From positions 1 to 58,866 of the forward strand of contig CACJQK010000007.1 of assembly GCA_902595515.1 (NCBI GenBank): a DNA stretch of 58,866 nt, given 5' to 3'. Shown in pieces: positions 27,375 to 37,180 of this stretch; within the stretch, counting starts at the first letter, position 1; each line of letters starts with the position of its first letter. A program made the position numbers and the translations under genes. The DNA comes from an uncultured SAR116 cluster alpha proteobacterium. Its GTDB lineage: Bacteria; Pseudomonadota; Alphaproteobacteria; Puniceispirillales; Marisalimonadaceae. A model generated the notes under the pieces. The model searched no databases and had not been told where the DNA came from. It worked only from the letters and a program-made list of their open reading frames with translations.

Positions 27375-27818
27375 ATGTATAATTTTATCTTTAAAAAAGT
27401 AAGTTCAAAAGAAGAAATGGATCAATCTTATGCCATCAGAACAAAAGTTTTTTGTGAAGAACAAAAAATATCTAAAGAAATAGAATTTGATAATTTAGAT
27501 CATCTTTGTGGTCATTTTTTAATTTTTGATTATAAAAAAGCAATTGGAACAGCTCGAGTTCGTCAAAAAGAAAAAAACATTCTTAAGATTGAAAGAGTTG
27601 CTGTATTATTAGAGTTCAGAAGATTAAAAGTTGGATCAATTTTAATCAAAAATATTATTGAACATTATATGAACTTGGATGACAACAAATCTATCATTTT
27701 ACATAGCCAAGTTGCTGTTGCAAATTTTTATAAAAGTTTAAATTTTATTTCATATGGCAATGATTTTTTTGAAGATGGTATCCCCCACATAGCAATGAAA
27801 TATGTGAAAAAAAACTAA
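27375..27818 (+). CDS. GNAT-family N-acetyltransferase
   Basis: The 147-aa protein fits the GNAT fold. The ElaA-like N-terminal half contains SYAIRTKVFCEEQKI, then the strand GTARVRQ, the IERVAVLLEFRRLKVGS acetyl-CoA loop (R-x2-K-V-G form of R/Q-x2-G-x-G/A), and a final HSQVAVANFYKSLNF strand-helix. It should transfer acetyl from acetyl-CoA to a small amine or protein; the acceptor is unknown. It lies 40 nt after the SDR gene and 21 nt before the Gfo/Idh gene. Confidence 0.85.
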   Translation: MYNFIFKKVSSKEEMDQSYAIRTKVFCEEQKISKEIEFDNLDHLCGHFLIFDYKKAIGTARVRQKEKNILKIERVAVLLEFRRLKVGSILIKNIIEHYMNLDDNKSIILHSQVAVANFYKSLNFISYGNDFFEDGIPHIAMKYVKKN

Positions 27819-27839
27819 AATCTTTTATGGATAATTTAC

Positions 27840-28868
27840 ATGAAAAAAAATATTCGAATTGCAATTGTTGGAACTGGATATTTTAGTCAATTTCATTTTG
27901 ATGCATGGAGAAGACTTAAAGTTGATGTTGTTGCCATATGCTCATTAAATGAAAATGATGCAATTTATTACTCTAACAAATTCAATAATTGTCCTATTTT
28001 TACTAACTTTAAAAAAATGATAGATGAAATAGATTTAGATTTCGTAGATATTGTCATTCCACCGAAAGATCACTTAAAGTTAATAAAAATTGCCGCAAAT
28101 AAAAATGTAAATATTATTTGTCAAAAACCTTTTACAAATTCATATTCTGAAGCAAAAGATGCAGTAAATATCTCAAATAAAAATAATATACTTTTAATTG
28201 TTCATGAAAACTTTAGATTTCAGCCATGGTATCTTAAAATTAAAACAATTTTGAATAGTGCTTCATTAGGTGAATTATATCAAGTAAGTTTTCGGATGCG
28301 ACCTGGTGACGGTCAGGGAAAAGAAGCTTACTTAAACAGACAATCATATTTTCAAAAAATGGAAAGATTTTTAATTCATGAAACAGCTATTCATTTTATA
28401 GATGTATTTAGGTTCTTATTTGGTGAAATTGAAACAGTTTTTGCAAATTTATCAAAGCTTAATAAACATATTGATGGAGAAGACGCGGGATATATAATTT
28501 TTAATTTTAAAAATGGTATTAGAGGAATTTTTGACGGTAATAGGTTGTCTGACCATATTGCCAAAGATAGAAGGTTAACAATTGGTGAAATGGTGATTGA
28601 AGGCTCTAATGGCACACTTAGATTAAATGGGAATGGTGAACTATTTAAGAGAAAGTTTGGTAGTAATGAAGAGTTCAAAATAAATTATAAATGGGACAAA
28701 AAGGGATTTGCAGGAGATAGTGTTTATAATTGTCAAAGTCATATTTTAAATCATTACATAAAAGGAAAAACCTTGTTTAATAGTGCGATAGATTATCTAG
28801 AGAACTTAAAAATCGAAAAATATATTTATAAATCAGACAGAATGGGAAGAATTTTAAAAATAAAGTGA
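27840..28868 (+). CDS. Gfo/Idh/MocA-family NAD(P)-dependent oxidoreductase
   Basis: The 342-aa protein has an N-terminal Rossmann domain (IAIVGTGYFSQFHFDAW) and the family motif in the form CQKPFTNS (lysine retained, usual Glu replaced by Gln). Its C-terminal Gfo/Idh dimerisation domain includes ERFLIHETAIHFIDVFRFLF. The lysine and histidine expected for hydride-transfer chemistry on sugars or polyols are present. It closes the plus-strand run of SDR and GNAT genes, with the opposing tRNA-Thr gene 6 nt downstream. Confidence 0.88.
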   Translation: MKKNIRIAIVGTGYFSQFHFDAWRRLKVDVVAICSLNENDAIYYSNKFNNCPIFTNFKKMIDEIDLDFVDIVIPPKDHLKLIKIAANKNVNIICQKPFTNSYSEAKDAVNISNKNNILLIVHENFRFQPWYLKIKTILNSASLGELYQVSFRMRPGDGQGKEAYLNRQSYFQKMERFLIHETAIHFIDVFRFLFGEIETVFANLSKLNKHIDGEDAGYIIFNFKNGIRGIFDGNRLSDHIAKDRRLTIGEMVIEGSNGTLRLNGNGELFKRKFGSNEEFKINYKWDKKGFAGDSVYNCQSHILNHYIKGKTLFNSAIDYLENLKIEKYIYKSDRMGRILKIK

Positions 28869-28873
28869 AAGTA

Positions 28874-28949
<76 letters not shown>

Positions 28950-28992
28950 ACTGATAAAATAGATAATAGATATTAATTTTATAAACAAGAAA

Positions 28993-29841
28993 TTATTTAA
29001 TTTTTTCTATATTTTTTTGTAATTGAAACATAGCTACGGAGGCTGCACTCGAAACGTTTAATGAATCTGCTTCTTCATTAATTGGTATTTTAATTAAACA
29101 ATCAACATTTTCTCTGGTCAATCTTCTGAGACCTTTTCCTTCTGAACCCATTATTAATGCAACATTTCCAGTTTCATTTTCAAGTTCATAAATATCTTTT
29201 TCACCTTCATTAGCAAGACCAAAAATACTAAAATTGTCTCTTTGAAGTTTTTTTATTTCTCTAGACATATTGGATAATTCTATAATTTTTAATTTTTCTA
29301 GGGCACCTGATGATGCTTTACATAAGGCTGAAGTTTCTTGAGGGCTATTTCTTTTAGATAATGCTAATCCATCCATTTTAAAAGCTAAAGCAGATCTAAT
29401 TATGGCTCCAACATTTTGAGGGTCAGTAACTTCATCTAGCAATATAAGCCTAATTGGAGGCTTATTTTTAAATTTCTTATTTGATAAAAACTCATCTATT
29501 GTAAGTCTCTGAAGAGGTTCTGTTATTAAAATTGCATTTTGGTGAGGTTTGTGATTGTTAATTACATCTATTTCTTCTTTAGATTTAATTCTAATATTTA
29601 AGTTTAATTTTAATTTGTATATTTCATCTTGCCATTTTGAATAATTTTCGTGAGTCGTAATAAGATAATGAAGTTTTCTACTTTTATTTTTTAATGCAGA
29701 TAAAATAGGATGTCTTCCTGCTAAAGGTATCTGTTTAATTTTTATTAAATTTTTGACATGTTGATTTTTCTTTTCTTTAATCTTCTGGTTTTTTGCAATA
29801 CTATCAAATTTATTCTTATGCTTTTTTAAATTTTTTTTCAT
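28993..29841 (-). CDS. rlmB: TrmH/SpoU-family rRNA 2'-O-methyltransferase RlmB-like
   Basis: SPOUT-class methyltransferase of 282 aa, the family that modifies G2251 of 23S rRNA. The very lysine-rich N-terminus (first 35 residues) is followed by the substrate domain with AGRHPILSALKN. The SPOUT domain has LLDEVTDPQNVGAIIRSA, ALIMGSEGKGLRRLT, and the knot motif SLNVSSAASVAMFQL. It lies between tRNA-Thr and tRNA-Tyr, oriented away from tuf. Confidence 0.9.
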   Translation of the reverse strand: MKKNLKKHKNKFDSIAKNQKIKEKKNQHVKNLIKIKQIPLAGRHPILSALKNKSRKLHYLITTHENYSKWQDEIYKLKLNLNIRIKSKEEIDVINNHKPHQNAILITEPLQRLTIDEFLSNKKFKNKPPIRLILLDEVTDPQNVGAIIRSALAFKMDGLALSKRNSPQETSALCKASSGALEKLKIIELSNMSREIKKLQRDNFSIFGLANEGEKDIYELENETGNVALIMGSEGKGLRRLTRENVDCLIKIPINEEADSLNVSSAASVAMFQLQKNIEKIK

Positions 29842-29982
29842 AAATTCATTAGATGTAGGTTATTCTATTTTTTTTATTTTCTTTGCAATAAATGCTTTCA
29901 TATTTAGAAAGCCTTGTATATAACATAGCAAATTTGTAAATTTTAGTAAGGTGAAATTTAAAATACCGTTATTTTTTTATTT

Positions 29983-30067
29983 GGTGGGGTGGCCGAGTGG
30001 TTAAAGGCAGCAGACTGTAAATCTGCCCGCGTAGCGTACGTAGGTTCGAATCCTACCCCCACCACCA
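29983..30067 (+). tRNA. tRNA-Tyr(GUA)
   Basis: An 85-nt class II tRNA with long variable arm and encoded CCA. The acceptor GGTGGGG pairs with CCCCACC, the T arm GTAGG/CCTAC carries TTCGAAT, and the anticodon loop CTGTAAA gives GUA. It is 41 nt upstream of tuf with no terminator between, so co-transcription with tuf is likely. A weak promoter-like pair (TTTCAT, 17 bp, TATAAC at 29896-29924) lies upstream. Confidence 0.96.
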
Positions 30068-30108
30068 AAAAATATTTAAAACTTAATTTTTGAAGAAAGG
30101 TCATAAAG

Positions 30109-31299
30109 ATGTCTAAAGAAAAATTTGATCGTAGTAAACCACATGTAAATATAGGTACAATTGGTCATGTTGACCATGGTAAAACTACTCTAACTGCAGC
30201 AATTACAAAAGTCATGGCTGATGCTGGTCGTGCGGATTTTTCTGCTTATGACCAAATTGACAAAGCTCCTGAAGAAAGAGAAAGAGGCATAACAATTTCT
30301 ACTGCTCATGTCGAATATGAAACTGAAAATCGTCATTATGCTCATGTAGATTGTCCAGGTCATGCAGACTATGTCAAAAACATGATTACGGGTGCTGCGC
30401 AAATGGATGGAGCAATATTAGTTGTGAATGCTGCTGATGGTCCTATGCCGCAAACCAAAGAACATATTTTATTAGCTCGCCAAGTTGGTGTTCCTTCTTT
30501 GGTTGTTTATATGAACAAAGTTGATCAAGTTGACGATGAAGAGTTGTTGGAACTAGTTGAATTAGAGATTCGTGAATTATTAAGTAGTTATGAGTTTCCT
30601 GGGGATGATATTCCAATAATTAAAGGTAGCGCGTTGGCAGCACTAGAAGGTCGTGATGAGGCTATTGGTATCAACTCAATTACAGAGTTGATGGCTGCGG
30701 TAGATTCTTATATTCCTCAGCCTGAACGAGATAAAGACAAACCTTTCTTAATGCCTATTGAAGATGTTTTTTCAATATCAGGAAGAGGCACAGTGGTCAC
30801 AGGCCGTGTTGAACGAGGTGTTATAAAGGTTGGTGAAGAGATAGAGATAGTTGGAATTAAAGAGACAGCTAAAACAACATGTACAGGTGTTGAAATGTTT
30901 CGTAAGTTATTAGATTCTGGTGAAGCTGGTGACAATGTTGGTGTTCTGTTAAGGGGAACAAAAAGAGAAGAAGTTGAGCGTGGTCAAGTATTGTCTGCAC
31001 CTGGTTCAATTAAACCTTATTCAAAATTTAAAGGTGAGGCTTATATTTTAACTAAAGATGAAGGTGGGAGACACACACCATTTTTTAGTAACTATCGACC
31101 ACAATTTTATTTTAGAACAACTGATGTGACAGGTGCTGTTGAGTTACCTTCGGGTACGGAAATGGTAATGCCGGGAGATAATATAGCAATCTCGGTAGAA
31201 TTAATAACCCCAATTGCAATGGATGAAGGGCTAAGATTTGCGATAAGGGAAGGTGGAAGAACGGTAGGTGCTGGAGTTGTTTCAAGTATTGAAGCATAA
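30109..31299 (+). CDS. tuf: Elongation factor Tu
   Basis: GTPase of 396 aa that delivers aminoacyl-tRNA to the ribosome. The G motifs are visible: [10 protein letters not shown] (P-loop), RGITI (switch I), DCPGHADY and NKVD. The second and third barrel domains follow, ending in [21 protein letters not shown] ribosome site precedes the ATG. It is the first protein gene of the ribosomal superoperon. Upstream is tRNA-Tyr, not fusA, an atypical arrangement discussed in the findings. Confidence 0.98.
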   Translation: MSKEKFDRSKPHVNIGTIGHVDHGKTTLTAAITKVMADAGRADFSAYDQIDKAPEERERGITISTAHVEYETENRHYAHVDCPGHADYVKNMITGAAQMDGAILVVNAADGPMPQTKEHILLARQVGVPSLVVYMNKVDQVDDEELLELVELEIRELLSSYEFPGDDIPIIKGSALAALEGRDEAIGINSITELMAAVDSYIPQPERDKDKPFLMPIEDVFSISGRGTVVTGRVERGVIKVGEEIEIVGIKETAKTTCTGVEMFRKLLDSGEAGDNVGVLLRGTKREEVERGQVLSAPGSIKPYSKFKGEAYILTKDEGGRHTPFFSNYRPQFYFRTTDVTGAVELPSGTEMVMPGDNIAISVELITPIAMDEGLRFAIREGGRTVGAGVVSSIEA

Positions 31300-31340
31300 G
31301 TTAGTATTGAGATCTAAATATATATAGTAATGAGGATTTA

Positions 31341-31649
31341 ATGGATAATCAAAACATTAGGATTAGGTTAAAGGCTTTTGATCACAGAATACTAGATCAA
31401 TCTACTTCTGAGATAGTAAGTACTGCAAGAAGAACTGGCGCTAAAATACGCGGTCCGATTCCACTACCAACCTCATTAAACAGATTTACTGTTTTAAAAG
31501 GTCCTCACGTTGATAAGAAAAGTCGTGAACAATTTGAAATGAGAACACATAAACGTGTTCTTGAAATTGTAGAACCTACTCCACAGACTGTAGATGCTCT
31601 TATGAAGCTTGATTTAGCTTCAGGCGTTGATGTAGAAATTAAGTTATAG
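31341..31649 (+). CDS. rpsJ: 30S ribosomal protein S10
   Basis: A 102-aa protein of the S10 family: [17 protein letters not shown] at the N-terminus, [20 protein letters not shown] in the loop that reaches into the 30S head, and the C-terminal SGVDVEIKL. It lies 41 nt after tuf with a GAGG site. First gene of the classical S10 operon and also the family known in E. coli to bind NusB in antitermination. Confidence 0.98.
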   Translation: MDNQNIRIRLKAFDHRILDQSTSEIVSTARRTGAKIRGPIPLPTSLNRFTVLKGPHVDKKSREQFEMRTHKRVLEIVEPTPQTVDALMKLDLASGVDVEIKL

Positions 31650-31659
31650 GGAAATTATC

Positions 31660-32448
31660 ATGCGTTGTGGGGTTATTACTAGAAAATTGGGAATGTCACG
31701 TGTGTTTAATGACAATGGAGAACATATTCCAGTAACCATACTTAGGCTTGAAAATGTTGAAGTTTTGTCAATTAAATCAATTGAGAAAGATGGTTACACT
31801 GCTGTTCAGTTAGGATTTTGCGATAAAAAGGCAAAAAATGTGACTAAGCCACTTAAAGGCGTCTTTGCTAGGGCAAAAGTGAATCCAAAAGAAAAAATTG
31901 CCGAATTTAGAGTAAGTAAAGATGCTGTTTTGAAGGTTGGTGATAAACTTAGTGTCAATCATTTTATAGTAGGTCAAAAGGTTGATGTGGTTGGCATGTC
32001 TCAAGGTAAAGGTTTCTCTGGTGCAATGAAAAGACACAATTTTGGTGGAATGCAAGCATCACACGGTGTTTCTATAAGTCACAGATCACATGGTTCTACG
32101 GGTAATAGTCAAGATCCAGGTAGAACCTGGAAAGGGAAGAAGATGGCTGGTCAATATGGAAATGTTAGAATAACTACACAAAATTTGAAAATAGTAAAAT
32201 TATTAGAAGATGAAGATTTGATATTAGTTGAAGGCTCTGTTCCTGGTTCAAAGAATGGCTTTGTTATTTTAAGAGATGCGATTAAATCAAAGACTCCAGA
32301 TAAAGCTCCGTATCCAGCTGGATTACGTACGGTAAATAATACAAGCGATGATAATGCTTCATTGTCAAACCCAAAAAGTAACAATGTAATTTTATCAGAC
32401 AAAAAAGAAGCTAAAGTTGAAAATCAAGGAGTTAAAGTTGAAAATTAA
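31660..32448 (+). CDS. rplC: 50S ribosomal protein L3 with C-terminal extension
   Basis: L3 of 262 aa. Family features are [15 protein letters not shown] at the N-terminus, the [20 protein letters not shown] loop that approaches the peptidyl transferase centre, and [14 protein letters not shown]. Typical bacterial L3 is about 205-240 aa. Here, after the [11 protein letters not shown] region, there is a roughly 30-residue tail rich in Asn, Ser, Asp and Lys ending [11 protein letters not shown]. The tail includes a repeated segment, and its DNA carries the rplD ribosome site. Confidence 0.97.
   Translation: MRCGVITRKLGMSRVFNDNGEHIPVTILRLENVEVLSIKSIEKDGYTAVQLGFCDKKAKNVTKPLKGVFARAKVNPKEKIAEFRVSKDAVLKVGDKLSVNHFIVGQKVDVVGMSQGKGFSGAMKRHNFGGMQASHGVSISHRSHGSTGNSQDPGRTWKGKKMAGQYGNVRITTQNLKIVKLLEDEDLILVEGSVPGSKNGFVILRDAIKSKTPDKAPYPAGLRTVNNTSDDNASLSNPKSNNVILSDKKEAKVENQGVKVEN
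32413..32445 (+). repeat. 12-bp direct repeat (21-bp period) at the rplC-rplD junction
   Basis: AAAGTTGAAAAT occurs at 32413-32424 and again at 32434-32445. The intervening bases contain AAGGAG (32426-32431). Each copy provides an in-frame TTG for rplD, but only the second (32438) has the AAGGAG at a proper 6-nt spacing. In the rplC frame the copies encode the repeated KVEN. Confidence 0.85.
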
Positions 32449-33055
32449 GTCTTTGAATTTAAGTAACAAACCAGGAAAAGAAATTACCCTTAATGAAAAA
32501 ATTTTTGGTATTGATCCAAGAGTTGACATAATTTCAAGGGTTGTTAGATGGCAATTAGCTAAAAGAAGATTAGGAAATCACTCTGTGCAAACACGTAGCC
32601 AAGTTAAAATGACAACAGCTAAAATGTATAAGCAAAAAGGTACAGGAAAGGCAAGACACGGTTCAGGAGCAGTTTCGCAGTTCAGAGGAGGTGGAATGGC
32701 CCACGGTCCAGTTGTTCATTCCCACTCTCACAATTTAAATAAGAAAGTTAGAAAATTAGGATTAAAATCTATACTTTCTGAGAAGTATAAGTTAGGTAAA
32801 CTCATAATATTACAAAATACAAACAGTAATGGTAAAACATCTACACTAAAGAGAAGTTTAGATAAAATAGGTGTAAAAAATGCTCTAATAATATCAGGTG
32901 ATGAAGTTAATGATAAATTCATTAAAGCTATCTCTAACATTAGAAACTTAGATATTCTTTCACATCAAGGATTAAACGTTTACGACATAATCAAAAAAGA
33001 CAATTTAATTATAATAGATGATGTGTTAAAGCACGTTGAGGAGCGTTTGTTATGA
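32438..33055 (+). CDS. rplD: 50S ribosomal protein L4
   Basis: L4 of about 205 aa. Family core: [38 protein letters not shown] and the long loop [19 protein letters not shown] place the start at TTG 32438 because AAGGAG lies 6 nt upstream and the product begins MKIKSLNL. An earlier in-frame TTG at 32417 has no ribosome site. The start overlaps the rplC end by 11 bp, and the stop overlaps the rplW start (ATGA). L4 autoregulates the S10 operon in gammaproteobacteria; that leader is not apparent here. Confidence 0.95.
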   Translation: MKIKSLNLSNKPGKEITLNEKIFGIDPRVDIISRVVRWQLAKRRLGNHSVQTRSQVKMTTAKMYKQKGTGKARHGSGAVSQFRGGGMAHGPVVHSHSHNLNKKVRKLGLKSILSEKYKLGKLIILQNTNSNGKTSTLKRSLDKIGVKNALIISGDEVNDKFIKAISNIRNLDILSHQGLNVYDIIKKDNLIIIDDVLKHVEERLL

Positions 33056-33381
33056 GTGTAAGACCAAGAAAAAAGTTTGATTTGAAAATAAGTTATAACA
33101 AGGCTTATCAAATGATATTAAGTCCGCTCGTTACTGAAAAAGCAACGCAATTATCAGAATACAATAAGATGGTGTTTGCTGTACCAGTTAATGCCTCTAA
33201 ATTTGAAGTAAAATCGTCAATTGAAAAAATTTTTTCTGTTAAAGTAAAAACGGTAAATACGATTGTCCTTAAAGGTAAGATAAAAAGATTTAAAGGAATT
33301 TTAGGTAAGCGTTCAAACCTAAAAAAAGCTATAGTTACTCTCGCCCCAGGTAACACTATTGATTTATCAACAGGAGTTTAA
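33052..33381 (+). CDS. rplW: 50S ribosomal protein L23
   Basis: A 109-aa L23. After a basic N-terminal stretch the family begins at [18 protein letters not shown], followed by [20 protein letters not shown] and the [19 protein letters not shown] segment. L23 sits at the exit tunnel and docks SRP and trigger factor. The first four bases overlap rplD. Confidence 0.97.
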   Translation: MSVRPRKKFDLKISYNKAYQMILSPLVTEKATQLSEYNKMVFAVPVNASKFEVKSSIEKIFSVKVKTVNTIVLKGKIKRFKGILGKRSNLKKAIVTLAPGNTIDLSTGV

Positions 33382-33383
33382 AA

Positions 33384-34208
33384 ATGGCGTTAAAGCAATA
33401 TAAACCAAATACTCCTGGACAAAGGGGTCTCGTTTTAGTTGACAAGTCTGATTTGTTTAAAGGTAAACCTATTAAAAAATTAACTGAGGGTCTGAACAAA
33501 TCTGGTGGAAGAAACAATTCTGGTAAGATAACTATTTGGCAAAGAGGTGGTGGTCACAAAAGACGTTATAGGATTATTGATTTTAAGAGAAAAAAATTTG
33601 ATGTTGTTGGAACTGTAGATCGTATAGAATATGATCCTAACAGGTCAGCTTATATCGCTCTAATCAGATATGAAGATAATGAACTAAGATATATTATTGC
33701 ACCTCAAAGATTAGGCATTGGTGACAAAGTTGTATCTTCAAATAAAGCTGATATTAAACCTGGGAATTGTATGCCGCTTTCCTCAGTTCCTGTAGGAACA
33801 ATAATTCATAATGTTGAATTGAAACCTGGAAAAGGGGGACAGATTGCTCGATCCGCTGGGTCCTACGTTCAATTAATCGGTAAAGATTTATCCTATTCAA
33901 TTTTAAGATTAATGTCGGGCGAAGTTAGGTTTGTTTTATCTTCATGTCTTTGTACAATTGGCGCAGTATCTAATCAAGATAATCAAAATACCAACTTAGG
34001 TAAAGCTGGTAGAAATAGATGGCTAGGAAGAAGACCTTGTGTTAGAGGCGTTGCAATGAACCCAGTTGATCATCCTCATGGAGGTGGTGAAGGTAGAACT
34101 TCAGGTGGAAGGCATCCTGTAACACCTTGGGGAAAGCCAACTAAAGGATATAGAACAAGAAATAACAAGAGAACAGATAAACTAATAATTCGTAGAAGAA
34201 GAGTGTAA
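33384..34208 (+). CDS. rplB: 50S ribosomal protein L2
   Basis: A 274-aa L2 of standard length. It begins with [19 protein letters not shown] and contains [20 protein letters not shown]. The highly conserved [20 protein letters not shown] near the C-terminus includes the histidine important at the peptidyl transferase centre. An AGGAG ribosome site is positioned 2 nt after the rplW stop region. Confidence 0.98.
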   Translation: MALKQYKPNTPGQRGLVLVDKSDLFKGKPIKKLTEGLNKSGGRNNSGKITIWQRGGGHKRRYRIIDFKRKKFDVVGTVDRIEYDPNRSAYIALIRYEDNELRYIIAPQRLGIGDKVVSSNKADIKPGNCMPLSSVPVGTIIHNVELKPGKGGQIARSAGSYVQLIGKDLSYSILRLMSGEVRFVLSSCLCTIGAVSNQDNQNTNLGKAGRNRWLGRRPCVRGVAMNPVDHPHGGGEGRTSGGRHPVTPWGKPTKGYRTRNNKRTDKLIIRRRRV

Positions 34209-34216
34209 GGTTAATT

Positions 34217-34492
34217 ATGTCAAGATCTATATGGAAAGGTCCATTTGTGGACGGATATTTACTAAAAAAAGCTGAGGTTGCTAGAGATTCTGGTAGAAAC
34301 GACGTCATAAAAACTTGGTCTAGGAGATCTACTGTTATGCCACAATTTGTTGGTCTTACATTTGGAGTTTATAATGGTAAGAAATTTGTACCCGTTACCA
34401 TAACTGAAGCTATGGTTGGTCATAAGTTAGGTGAATTTTCACCTACTAGAACATATTATGGTCATACTGCAGACAAAAAGTCTAAGCGATAG
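34217..34492 (+). CDS. rpsS: 30S ribosomal protein S19
   Basis: A 91-aa S19 with [19 protein letters not shown], the [19 protein letters not shown] core and the C-terminal [19 protein letters not shown]. It lies in the 30S head and contacts S13 and 16S helices. It follows rplB by 8 nt. Confidence 0.98.
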   Translation: MSRSIWKGPFVDGYLLKKAEVARDSGRNDVIKTWSRRSTVMPQFVGLTFGVYNGKKFVPVTITEAMVGHKLGEFSPTRTYYGHTADKKSKR

Positions 34493-34500
34493 GAGTTAAA

Positions 34501-34878
34501 ATGACCAAACAAAAAAACAAAAGAAGAGAAGCTGATAATGAAGCTAAAGTTGTGTTAAAAAACATAAGAGTTAGTCCGCAGAAATTAAATCTAGTTGCTC
34601 AGTTGATTAGAAAAGAAACTGCTTCAAAAGCCATATCCATATTACAATTTTCTAAGAGAAGAATATCTAACATTGTTGAGAAAGCTCTTAGATCAGCCAT
34701 AGCTAATGCAGAAAACAATCATTCCTTAGATATAGATAAATTAATAGTAAAAGAAGCATTCGTTGGTAAAGGACTTGTTATGAAGCGCTTTCATGCACGA
34801 GCTAGAGGTCGTGGTGCAAGAATTGTTAAGCCATTTTCTCATTTGACTATTTTATTATCTGAACAGGAGGGTAGCTAA
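34501..34878 (+). CDS. rplV: 50S ribosomal protein L22
   Basis: A 125-aa L22. The core [20 protein letters not shown] and the C-terminal beta-hairpin that lines the exit tunnel ([20 protein letters not shown]) are intact. The first 15 residues form a basic extension. An AGGAG ribosome site is present 6 nt before the ATG. Confidence 0.97.
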   Translation: MTKQKNKRREADNEAKVVLKNIRVSPQKLNLVAQLIRKETASKAISILQFSKRRISNIVEKALRSAIANAENNHSLDIDKLIVKEAFVGKGLVMKRFHARARGRGARIVKPFSHLTILLSEQEGS

Positions 34879-34879
34879 G

Positions 34880-35581
34880 ATGGGACAAAAAACGCAGCCA
34901 ATAGGTTTTAGATTAGGAATAAATCGAACCTGGGATTCTAGATGGTTTGGCGGCAAATCTTACGGAGACCTACTACATCAAGATATTGAATTAAGAAGAT
35001 ATTTATTTGAAAAACTCAAGGCAGCAGCAGTAAGTAAGATTGTTATAGAAAGACCTGCAGGTAGAGCTCGTATTTCCATATATGCTGGCAGGCCAGGGTT
35101 AGTTATTGGAAAAAAAGGTCAAGATATTGAAACTCTTAAAACAATATTAAGTAAAAAAATTAACGCTGAAGTTAGTCTTAATATTATAGAGATAAGAAAA
35201 CCTGAACTTGATGCTAAATTAGTTGCTGATGGTATTGCCCAGCAACTTGAAAGAAGAGTTGCATTTAGAAGAGCAATGAAAAGGGCAGTACAAGGTGCTA
35301 TAAGGCTTGGAGCCGAAGGTGTTAGGATTAATTGTGCAGGCAGACTTGGTGGTGCTGAAATTGCAAGAACTGAATGGTATAGAGAAGGAAGAGTTCCATT
35401 ACATACCTTAAGAGCTGATGTTGATTATGGCGAATCAACAGCTTTTACCACATACGGTGCGACAGGCATAAAAGTCTGGATTTTTAAGGGTGAGGTAATG
35501 GAACACGACCCAATGGCTCAAGATAAAAAAATGGGAAATACTTTAAAAGGATCCAATATTAAAAGCATGGATCAGGGGTAA
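34880..35581 (+). CDS. rpsC: 30S ribosomal protein S3
   Basis: A 233-aa S3. It starts [20 protein letters not shown], with the KH domain around [18 protein letters not shown] and the C-terminal half [20 protein letters not shown] and [16 protein letters not shown]3 forms part of the mRNA entry channel. Only one nucleotide lies between the rplV stop and this start. Confidence 0.98.
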   Translation: MGQKTQPIGFRLGINRTWDSRWFGGKSYGDLLHQDIELRRYLFEKLKAAAVSKIVIERPAGRARISIYAGRPGLVIGKKGQDIETLKTILSKKINAEVSLNIIEIRKPELDAKLVADGIAQQLERRVAFRRAMKRAVQGAIRLGAEGVRINCAGRLGGAEIARTEWYREGRVPLHTLRADVDYGESTAFTTYGATGIKVWIFKGEVMEHDPMAQDKKMGNTLKGSNIKSMDQG

Positions 35582-35584
35582 AGA

Positions 35585-35998
35585 ATGTTACAACCGAAAA
35601 GAACAAAATTTAGAAAAGCTCATAAGGGTAGAATTCATGGACTTGCCAAAGGTGGAACAAAATTGAATTTTGGATCATATGGGCTAAAGGCTATCCAGCC
35701 AGAAAGAGTTACAGCTAGACAAATTGAAGCTGCTAGACGTGCAATAACAAGACACTTACGTCGAGCTGGAAGAGTTTGGATTAGACTGTTTCCTGATGTT
35801 CCCGTTTCAAGTAAACCAGCCGAGGTCAGAATGGGTAAAGGTAAAGGTTCTCCTGAATACTGGATATGTAGAGTTAAGCCTGGGAAAATAATGTTTGAAT
35901 TAGACGGCGTTTCTGAAGATGCCGCAAAAGAGGCACTTAGCTTGGCGGCAGCCAAACTACCTATGCACACTAAAGTTGTAAAAAGATTAGGCGAATAG
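35585..35998 (+). CDS. rplP: 50S ribosomal protein L16
   Basis: A 137-aa L16, normal length. Family blocks: [39 protein letters not shown], and [21 protein letters not shown]16 binds near the A-site tRNA elbow. An open frame on the opposite strand here is a shadow. Confidence 0.98.
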   Translation: MLQPKRTKFRKAHKGRIHGLAKGGTKLNFGSYGLKAIQPERVTARQIEAARRAITRHLRRAGRVWIRLFPDVPVSSKPAEVRMGKGKGSPEYWICRVKPGKIMFELDGVSEDAAKEALSLAAAKLPMHTKVVKRLGE

Positions 35999-36011
35999 TC
36001 GGAGAAGGTAA

Positions 36012-36212
36012 ATGTCAATTTATAAGCCCAAAGATTTGAAAATGAAAACTAGTGACGAGCTTAAAGAAAAGTTGAAACTTCTAAGAAAAGAACAATTCAA
36101 CCTTCGTTTTCAAGTAAGTAACGGACAAAATGAAAATCCTGCGAGATTTAAATTCATTAGAAAAGAAATAGCTTGCATTAAAACCATATTGAACAATGCT
36201 TCATCAACTTAA
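36012..36212 (+). CDS. rpmC: 50S ribosomal protein L29
   Basis: A 66-aa L29, the two-helix exit-tunnel protein. KTSDELKEKLKLLRKEQFNL and RFQVSNGQNENPARFKFIRK match the family pattern. A GGAGAAGG ribosome site precedes the ATG, 13 nt after rplP. Confidence 0.95.
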   Translation: MSIYKPKDLKMKTSDELKEKLKLLRKEQFNLRFQVSNGQNENPARFKFIRKEIACIKTILNNASST

Positions 36213-36233
36213 GATTTAAGGAAATTTAATATT

Positions 36234-36458
36234 ATGCCGAAGAGAATTTTAACTGGTAAAGTTACCAGTAATAAATCAGACAAAACAATAACTGTACTTG
36301 TAGAAAGAAAAATAATGCATCCTATGTATAAAAAATTTGTAACCAAATCAAAAAAATTTGCTGCTCACGATAGCGAAAATAAATATAAGGTTGGTGATAT
36401 AGTTAATATAAGAGAGTGCACTCCCATCTCAAAACATAAACGTTTTGAAGTGATATAA
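36234..36458 (+). CDS. rpsQ: 30S ribosomal protein S17
   Basis: A 74-aa S17 with the OB-fold sequence [39 protein letters not shown], and the typical [20 protein letters not shown]. It is an early-assembly 30S protein. It follows rpmC by 21 nt. Confidence 0.97.
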   Translation: MPKRILTGKVTSNKSDKTITVLVERKIMHPMYKKFVTKSKKFAAHDSENKYKVGDIVNIRECTPISKHKRFEVI

Positions 36459-36478
36459 TTAACTAGTGGAGATATGTC

Positions 36479-36847
36479 ATGATACAAATGCAAAGTAATC
36501 TTGAAGTTGCAGATAATTCAGGAGCAAGAAAAGTTCAATGCATAAAGGTTTTAGGTGGTTCAGGAAGAAAAACTGCAGCTGTTGGTGACGTAATAGTCGT
36601 TTCAATTAAAGAGGCAATTCCAAGAGGTAGAGTTAAAAAAGGTGATGTGCATAGGGCTGTTATAGTTAGAACTTCTAAAGAGGTTAGAAGAAATGATGGT
36701 AGTTGTATTAGATTTGATAAAAATGCTGCTGTTTTAGTTAATAAGAGTAATGAACCTATTGGAACACGAATATTTGGACCCGTAACTCGTGAATTGCGTA
36801 ATAGAAAATTTATGAAAATTGTGTCTCTAGCACCGGAGGTTTTATAA
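36479..36847 (+). CDS. rplN: 50S ribosomal protein L14
   Basis: A 122-aa L14: [20 protein letters not shown], the [20 protein letters not shown] loop, and [20 protein letters not shown]. Its stop shares one base with the rplX start (TAATG), so the two are translationally coupled. L14 lies at the subunit interface. Confidence 0.98.
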   Translation: MIQMQSNLEVADNSGARKVQCIKVLGGSGRKTAAVGDVIVVSIKEAIPRGRVKKGDVHRAVIVRTSKEVRRNDGSCIRFDKNAAVLVNKSNEPIGTRIFGPVTRELRNRKFMKIVSLAPEVL

Positions 36848-37167
36848 TGAATAAAAAATTTAAAATTAAAACTGGCGATACGGTTATAGTAATTGCCGGA
36901 AAAGATAAAGGTAAAACTGGAAATGTTTCCTCAGTTATTAAAGCTGATGATAGAGTGGTCGTAGAAGGTGTTAATATTGTAAAAATTCATAAAAAAGCTA
37001 CGCAAGAAAGCCCAGGTAAAATCGAAGAAAAAGAAGCCTCTATTCATATTTCAAACGTTGCTCATTTAGATCCTAAAAATAAAAAAGCTACAAGAATTAA
37101 ATATGAACTTAAAGATGGTATTAAAAGAAGATTATCAGTCTCGTCTGGTTCATTGTTAGATAAGTGA
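36847..37167 (+). CDS. rplX: 50S ribosomal protein L24
   Basis: A 106-aa L24 with the KOW motif in [20 protein letters not shown], then [20 protein letters not shown] and the [12 protein letters not shown] segment. It initiates 50S assembly at the tunnel exit. A GGAGG ribosome site sits within the end of rplN. Confidence 0.97.
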   Translation: MNKKFKIKTGDTVIVIAGKDKGKTGNVSSVIKADDRVVVEGVNIVKIHKKATQESPGKIEEKEASIHISNVAHLDPKNKKATRIKYELKDGIKRRLSVSSGSLLDK

Positions 37168-37180
37168 TTTGGAGTTCAAT

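Noticed and set aside
30190-30402. Minus-strand open frames inside tuf, rplC, rplD, rplP and other ribosomal genes
   Set aside because: Shadow frames of strongly conserved genes; no ribosome sites or recognisable products.
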